Shown: positions 59,091 to 64,000 of the stretch, in pieces
Layout of the letters: every line of letters begins with the position of its first letter
Numbering within the stretch: the stretch's first letter is position 1
NCBI GenBank assembly: GCA_963576735.1
Contig: OY755184.1
Coordinates: 5,332,001 to 5,396,000 of the forward strand
Reading direction: 5' to 3'
Origin: Bedellia somnulentella
Lineage: Eukaryota; Arthropoda; Insecta; Lepidoptera; Bedelliidae
Length of the DNA stretch: 64,000 nt
Notes under the pieces: generated by a model
The model's input: only the letters and a program-made list of their open reading frames with translations
Database searches by the model: none
What the model was told of the DNA's origin: nothing
Program-made: the position numbers and the translations under genes

Positions 59091-59815
59091 AAATCTGCGT
59101 AACTACATAGGAATTATTCATTTATTGATGTTGTCTACTTTCTAAATAGAAAAATCATTTAATCGCTCTGTGATCATCAAATCAGCCTAGGAGTAATGGT
59201 TGCTCTGTTACTGTAAATTTCATGACACTACATTTATCCCTAACCTTTATGGGTATAGTTACAAAAAGAGACGCCTGACGTCCGAAACTTAAATTTCTGT
59301 ACAATTTACCAATGTTAAGGACATAAGAAGTTCAAATAAAGGAGACAGAAACAATTATTCAACAATCACTCAGATCCCACGTATCCTTGGGCAAGACCGC
59401 ACGTTATAAATATTATTTCCCGACAGTAATGACTGCAGATATTTTATGACTGTTATGCATATTGTTCGTGTTTTTATGTGTATGTGTGTTACATGCACTT
59501 ATGCTTGCATGCTCGTCCAGAATCACAAGGGCAGCGAAACTGAATACGGAATAACATAAAACTAATTCAACAAATTTCGCGCAATCAGTAGGAATTCTAA
59601 AATCAGGAAATGTCTTCCTGTAAAAACTTTGATTGTGTTTAATTTGTTAAGAGAGCTATATATGTCTCTGCATAGAAACATCTTTGAATTTTACACATAT
59701 ACTCAGTTTTAGTTCGTTCCTTCCTGTAAAATGGAAAACATTTGGGATGAGGGTATATACCATTGATTTATGTGACCTGTCTTGCTATTTTAATTTCGAG
59801 CCTTGTTTTAACTTG

Positions 59816-60778
59816 TATATGTCGTAGGATGATTTGATGTTTAGGTTTTTTGCAATAATCCTAGGAATTTTGCAAAAATCCGGATAATTAGACAACGGTT
59901 ATAATATTTTCTAATCTTACTAGGTTTTTTGCAAAAAAACTAGTTGGTTTAGTAAGATTGTACTTCTTTAATGCTGATTGGCTGATTTCTGATTGCTCGC
60001 CTACACTTATTCTGATTGTGGTATTGAGATATCATAGCTAGAGTTATAAGGGTAAGAAATTACCATTGAGTTATAACTACTAGTTAGGCTAGGCTAGTAA
60101 TAATAGTTCAATGGAAATTACAATACTTATTTGATACTAGGAATTAAATATATTTTTTTACTCTTTTGTTGGAGTAAAATTACAATCACGTTCAGACATA
60201 TTATACACAGATCAAACTAAGTAACACTTGTATTATGGGATACTAACTCAGTGATATATTTAATATAATAAAATACACATATGCTCATCGCATAAATGTT
60301 GCTCTTAGCGGGGATCAAACCCGCAACCTCCAGACCGAAAAGCTAGTCACCTATCCACTCGGCCACGGACGTCTTCAATATAGGTAGGAACAATAAAGTA
60401 AGTGCGTTTTAAATTGTAGCAATAAGGTATTATAGCTAGAGTTATAAAGGGAAATGACAATACTATTTTTATACTTAGGAACTTTTTGTAACTAAAATTA
60501 AAATAATAAATGTAGGTAGGAACAATGAAGTAAGTACGTTTTAATTAACAACCAATCAGAGATGACGTGTTTATGAGGCACTGCAATCGACCAATCAGTG
60601 TACAGTATTCATAAAAACTGACATTTCGTTACGGAGTCATACTAAACCAACTAGTTTTTTTGCAAAAAACCTAGTAAGATTAGAAAATATTATAACCGTT
60701 GTCTAATTATCCGGATTTTTGCAAAATCCCTAGGTTTTTTGCTAAAAACCTAAACATCAAATCATCCTACGACATATA
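59816..60778. mobile_element. 0.96-kb fold-back with TTTTGCAAAA-type motifs
   Basis: Arms of about 150 bases with outer ends TATATGTCGTAGGATGATTT and complement. Each arm has three TTTTGCAA/TTTTGC motifs, mostly next to CCTAGG-like words. CCAAT-type boxes (GATTGG, ACCAATCAG) follow inwards on both sides. A SINE is inserted in the middle. No coding frame. Confidence 0.8.
60190..60378 (-). repeat. tRNA-derived SINE (family of 27828)
   Basis: Reverse complement with GGGATCAAACCCGCAACCTC and CTATCCACTCGGCCAC. Nested in the fold-back. Confidence 0.75.
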
Positions 60779-60929
60779 TAATATAAAAGAATAAATTTGA
60801 TCGACGTGATGCAACATATTCAACAAGTAATTGAATGGTTGTGTACTGAATGTCTTCATTTGAATACCTTAATAAGAATAGCTCTAAATTATTTAAAACA
60901 AGAGTTTAGGTACATTTTAAGTGATTTTT

Positions 60930-61070
60930 GAGCGCAGTGGTTTCAAATTTACAACCAGCCATTCTTTATTCTGCTATCTTTTTAATATCTTCCAAAAGTG
61001 GTTGAGGTGTTTCCAATGCTAGGTCTCTGGCTACATCTTGTTTAGTATGAATAGCCGTGAGTATAGGTAA
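60930..61070 (+). repeat. TATG-tail repeat (R1), diverged 3' part
   Basis: TTCCAAAAGTGGTTGAGGTG and AATAGCCGTGAGTATAGGTA. Confidence 0.6.
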
Positions 61071-61079
61071 GCAATTTTA

Positions 61080-63536
61080 CATTGAATCATTTGATGATAG
61101 ATGGCAAGGGTTCAAAAATAATAATGCATTTATATTTATATCTTATATTTTCTTTTTTTAATAAATTATCACAAGACAATTTTTTTCTTATTTTTGAACT
61201 ATTAGTCACAACATATATCTTTCAATCATATAATCTACTATGTAACAGCCATTTATTATACATGCTCTATACGGTATTAAATTTTTAGACATAAATCTTC
61301 ATTTCTATTTTAAGGCCATAAGAGAAAACTTACAAAATTAAGGACCCAGGTACTTTAACTGATAAACATCGAGAAGGCAGATTTTCACTTTAATTATTGT
61401 AATTTTGAAATTTGTGAATTGTCTAAAATATCAAGTCATAAGTATAAAATCTATTTAATAACAAAGGAGTTGAAGCTATAAAAACAGCTAGATCTTTGGT
61501 GAAAGTAAGAAAGGTTGAGTGACAAGCTTCTAACGCTAGCATTTACCACTTACAGAAATAAGCTGTTAGCTTTGAACAGTATTGCAGAAAAAAAACAATG
61601 GTATGCCACATTTAAGTATTTTTTCGTATGTTGAGGTCAGTCCAATAAAGAATTTCACTACAACTTTTTTTTGGACTCTATAGTTGTTCAATCAATGTAA
61701 ATAAAACAGAATTAAGTCCTACTATTAACAATATTAAAAATCTTAGTATGCGGCATAAAATTGTATTATTTTTTATTTTTACCTATACAGATAACTTTGA
61801 TATCAGGTGAAAACTAATGATAAATATGAAAGTTCAGAGCAAATAGCACATATTCAGTACTGTTCCAATCATAGAAGTTACATGCATCACCGGCGAATGA
61901 ACGCCCTACGCTAGTCACACAATGAGGTAGGAAATTAAATAATGAGAAGTAATATAATGGATGGACTCATTTAGAAAAAAACTTGAGAGTGACCTGCATC
62001 TCTATCACAATTCAGTTGAAATTTATATCACGTCCGCAAATAAATTGTGCAAGATTTAAAATGAGTCGTACACACACAGGCATCACTTATCCAAGTTGTT
62101 CAATACACACCCTCTCATTTCGGGCATTTTATATATTCTATGAGAAGTTCCATGCACCATAACTATACTAAACACTTATTCTGACTAACTCGAATTGCAA
62201 ACATTAAAAATAACTACATTAGTATAGAAAAAGCTTCCAATAACAGTAGTCGGCTAATTTGTAAAAATGAGATATTAACCTAAACCTCTATGTACATTAA
62301 ACTAAATTATATGATACAAGTTCACGTATGTTACAATTTACCCACTAATTCCAAAGTATTAATTTACATACAAATATTTACATGTTGACGTTACTATCTA
62401 TGAATTATTTACAAAATCACACGAACCCACATCACGTTATTATTAAAACTATTTCTCATTCCTGTATTGCAAATACTTAGTTCCAAGAGAGTTGCATTAT
62501 CACTTACATATAAGTCATTTATTGATGTTATATTTACTGGATGATATCATCTGACAACTTAAGTTCCATATTTGAACAATGGTCAGAATATAAAAGTACA
62601 ATAATATCACTAAATCTGAAGACAATATAGGGTATGACAAAAACATCACAGTACATTAAAGTATTCCATTGGATTATAATTACAAACACATTTTAAATTT
62701 AAAATAAACCTAGAATTTATAAATTGTTACTTTCATATATTACACATCATATTTATGAGTTCCATCACTTTCAATATATGTTGTTTTTTTATATTTTTTA
62801 AATAAGTTTACCATTTTTTTATTTTTTTATTGCGTTTTTTATGTTACATAAAGATTTGTTAAAATAGATCTATTTTCAATTATATATTACAAACCTATAG
62901 ACGTAACAAGACTAAATTCAGCGTGCATTGTTATGGCTGAAGGACATGAAATTAATTTTTGGTCACTAACTAAATTATACCTCTTTCTTAATAAAAACAC
63001 AAACGCGACTAAACCTACACCGAACATTGTGAATGAAAGACAAAGCTTAAATCATTATAATATAAATCAGTGGACACATCAACCAGCCTTGAGTTACTAC
63101 TAAACAAATTAATTACTATCACTAATACAACAGAAATAGCCATCAGATACTATACTACGGAATTAATACAAATTACAATAAAAATCTTGTTAGCGATAAG
63201 AATTGGGCAAACTTTGGGTAACTATTCATAAGAGAAAGAATCTGTTCGTTTAATCTATCTTACAAGACTTTCAATATATTATTGTCAAATTACCATAAAT
63301 GCGTAATATCAACTCTACTGCAATCGGCCAAGCTAACAATTATTTGACTTGTGTTATTGACTATTAGATGTGACATGAACTATTTAATTAAATGATAAAA
63401 CTGAAACATTCTTTACACCTAATACTTTTAATTTCACTTGAAAACTTTGTCTTGACACTAAAACGTTGAAGTAAAAAACTTATACATAAAAACGGATGAG
63501 TGTTCATAGAAAGTGGCGGATAATTTTAAGTTTAGA
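61080..63536. other. Likely ATG101 3' UTR and spacer
   Basis: Very AT-rich, no exon found. The part next to 63537 must include the ATG101 3' UTR, but no single poly(A) site stands out. Confidence 0.35.
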
Positions 63537-64000
63537 TCACAAAGCTAGGGTGTCACGGATAAGTTTGCGAACAGTATTCCCGACCGTGTTAGCAGAAGCG
63601 CCGGCTAGACTATAATGAATCTTGAATAGATAAGGTTGTATGTCCGCGTACGACGTATCAAAGATGAGATCGACGTCAGAGCGAGACGGCATCTTGGGCA
63701 CGTACTCGTGCCGGTTAATTATCTCCGTAACGAAAACTATTTTGTCTTGCAGCAAGTCTACCACCGTGTCTGCGGGAGGGGCTCGTCTCGGATCTCTCAG
63801 TTCACAGCACACCGTCCACACTTCCCACGGAACGCATTCCGGCTGAAAAGGCCATCGCGCCCGTCGCCGTTGGAAGAACTCGAGACTAATCGATCCACTG
63901 ACAGGTGAAGCAGCCGCTCGAAGGGATTCGGAAAACTCGGAGATGTCTCTTCGCACGGTTCGCGATAAGGCATCGGAGGCGCAACATACATAAGTGAGAT
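63537..64000 (-). CDS. ATG101: Autophagy-related protein 101, C-terminal part
   Basis: ATG101 is the HORMA-domain partner of ATG13 in the ULK1/Atg1 complex that starts autophagosome formation in the cytosol. The frame is open from the window edge to the stop at 63539-63537, giving about 153 residues of a usual 218 or so. Family marks are LTYVCCASDAL near the start, SLEFFQRRRARWPF with the Trp and Phe of the WF finger, PECVPWEVWTV, IINRHEYVPKMP, the FDTS..DIQPYLFKI stretch and the end RKLIRDTLAL. An Ala/Pro-rich patch replaces part of the middle loop (RDPRRAPPADT). The first third lies beyond the window. Confidence 0.96.
   Translation of the reverse strand, partial: LTYVCCASDALSRTVRRDISEFSESLRAAASPVSGSISLEFFQRRRARWPFQPECVPWEVWTVCCELRDPRRAPPADTVVDLLQDKIVFVTEIINRHEYVPKMPSRSDVDLIFDTSYADIQPYLFKIHYSLAGASANTVGNTVRKLIRDTLAL

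Noticed and set aside
63636..63908. Plus-strand frames over ATG101
   Set aside because: Antisense of a clearly conserved coding exon.

Overview
The window looks like a piece of an insect nuclear genome, most likely a moth or butterfly. It is AT-rich and its host genes are split by GT-AG introns. It is crowded with Helitrons, mariners, SINEs, LINE ends and short fold-back elements of the kind common in Lepidoptera. There are no bacterial operons, no CRISPR array and no rRNA genes. The order-level assignment is an inference.

Host genes. (1) COX6A, a complete three-exon gene on the minus strand (9299-11239). (2) The C-terminal half of an AGC-type Ser/Thr kinase on the minus strand. Its four exons (58303-58215, 28150-28047, 24559-24355, 23811-23707) join in frame across about 35 kb. 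(3) A secreted Pro/Glu/Lys-rich protein on the plus strand (55039-56184). Its TATA promoter and non-coding first exon appear to lie about 10.5 kb upstream (44.40-44.53 kb), so the gene sits inside the kinase's 30-kb intron on the opposite strand. (4) The C-terminal part of ATG101 on the minus strand, running off the right edge (63537-64000). COX6A and ATG101 are housekeeping genes; nothing here suggests that the four share a pathway.

Mobile DNA, left to right. At 1268-8933 lies a large fold-back element. Its two 3.41-kb arms (1268-4677 and 4995-8404) mirror each other without any length change, and the centre is hidden by a 200-N gap. Each arm carries a spliced mini-gene joining what look like the N- and C-terminal ends of a PIF/Harbinger transposase, without the DDE core. 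The element is flanked by a 3-bp CTG duplication and sits inside a SINE. Its right end carries a second copy of the terminal 529 bp. From 12 to 24 kb there are a 0.6-kb fold-back, a SINE, two tandem copies of a DUF4817-type transposon remnant, a deleted mariner, LINE fragments, a Helitron and a second mariner. From 24.9 to 26.3 kb a Helitron with both ends still holds the end of its helicase gene. From 27 to 61 kb the kinase intron and flanks are filled with many copies of a repeat ending in (TATG)n, tRNA-derived SINEs, tRNA-like hairpins, several MITE families and fold-backs.

Most promising for a second look: the giant Harbinger-like fold-back with its mini-transposase; the tRNA-like hairpin family; the fold-back at 59.8-60.8 kb with TTTTGCAAAA-type motifs; and a LINE 3' end that shares its tail with the most abundant repeat. 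All assignments come from reading the sequence; no database search was run.
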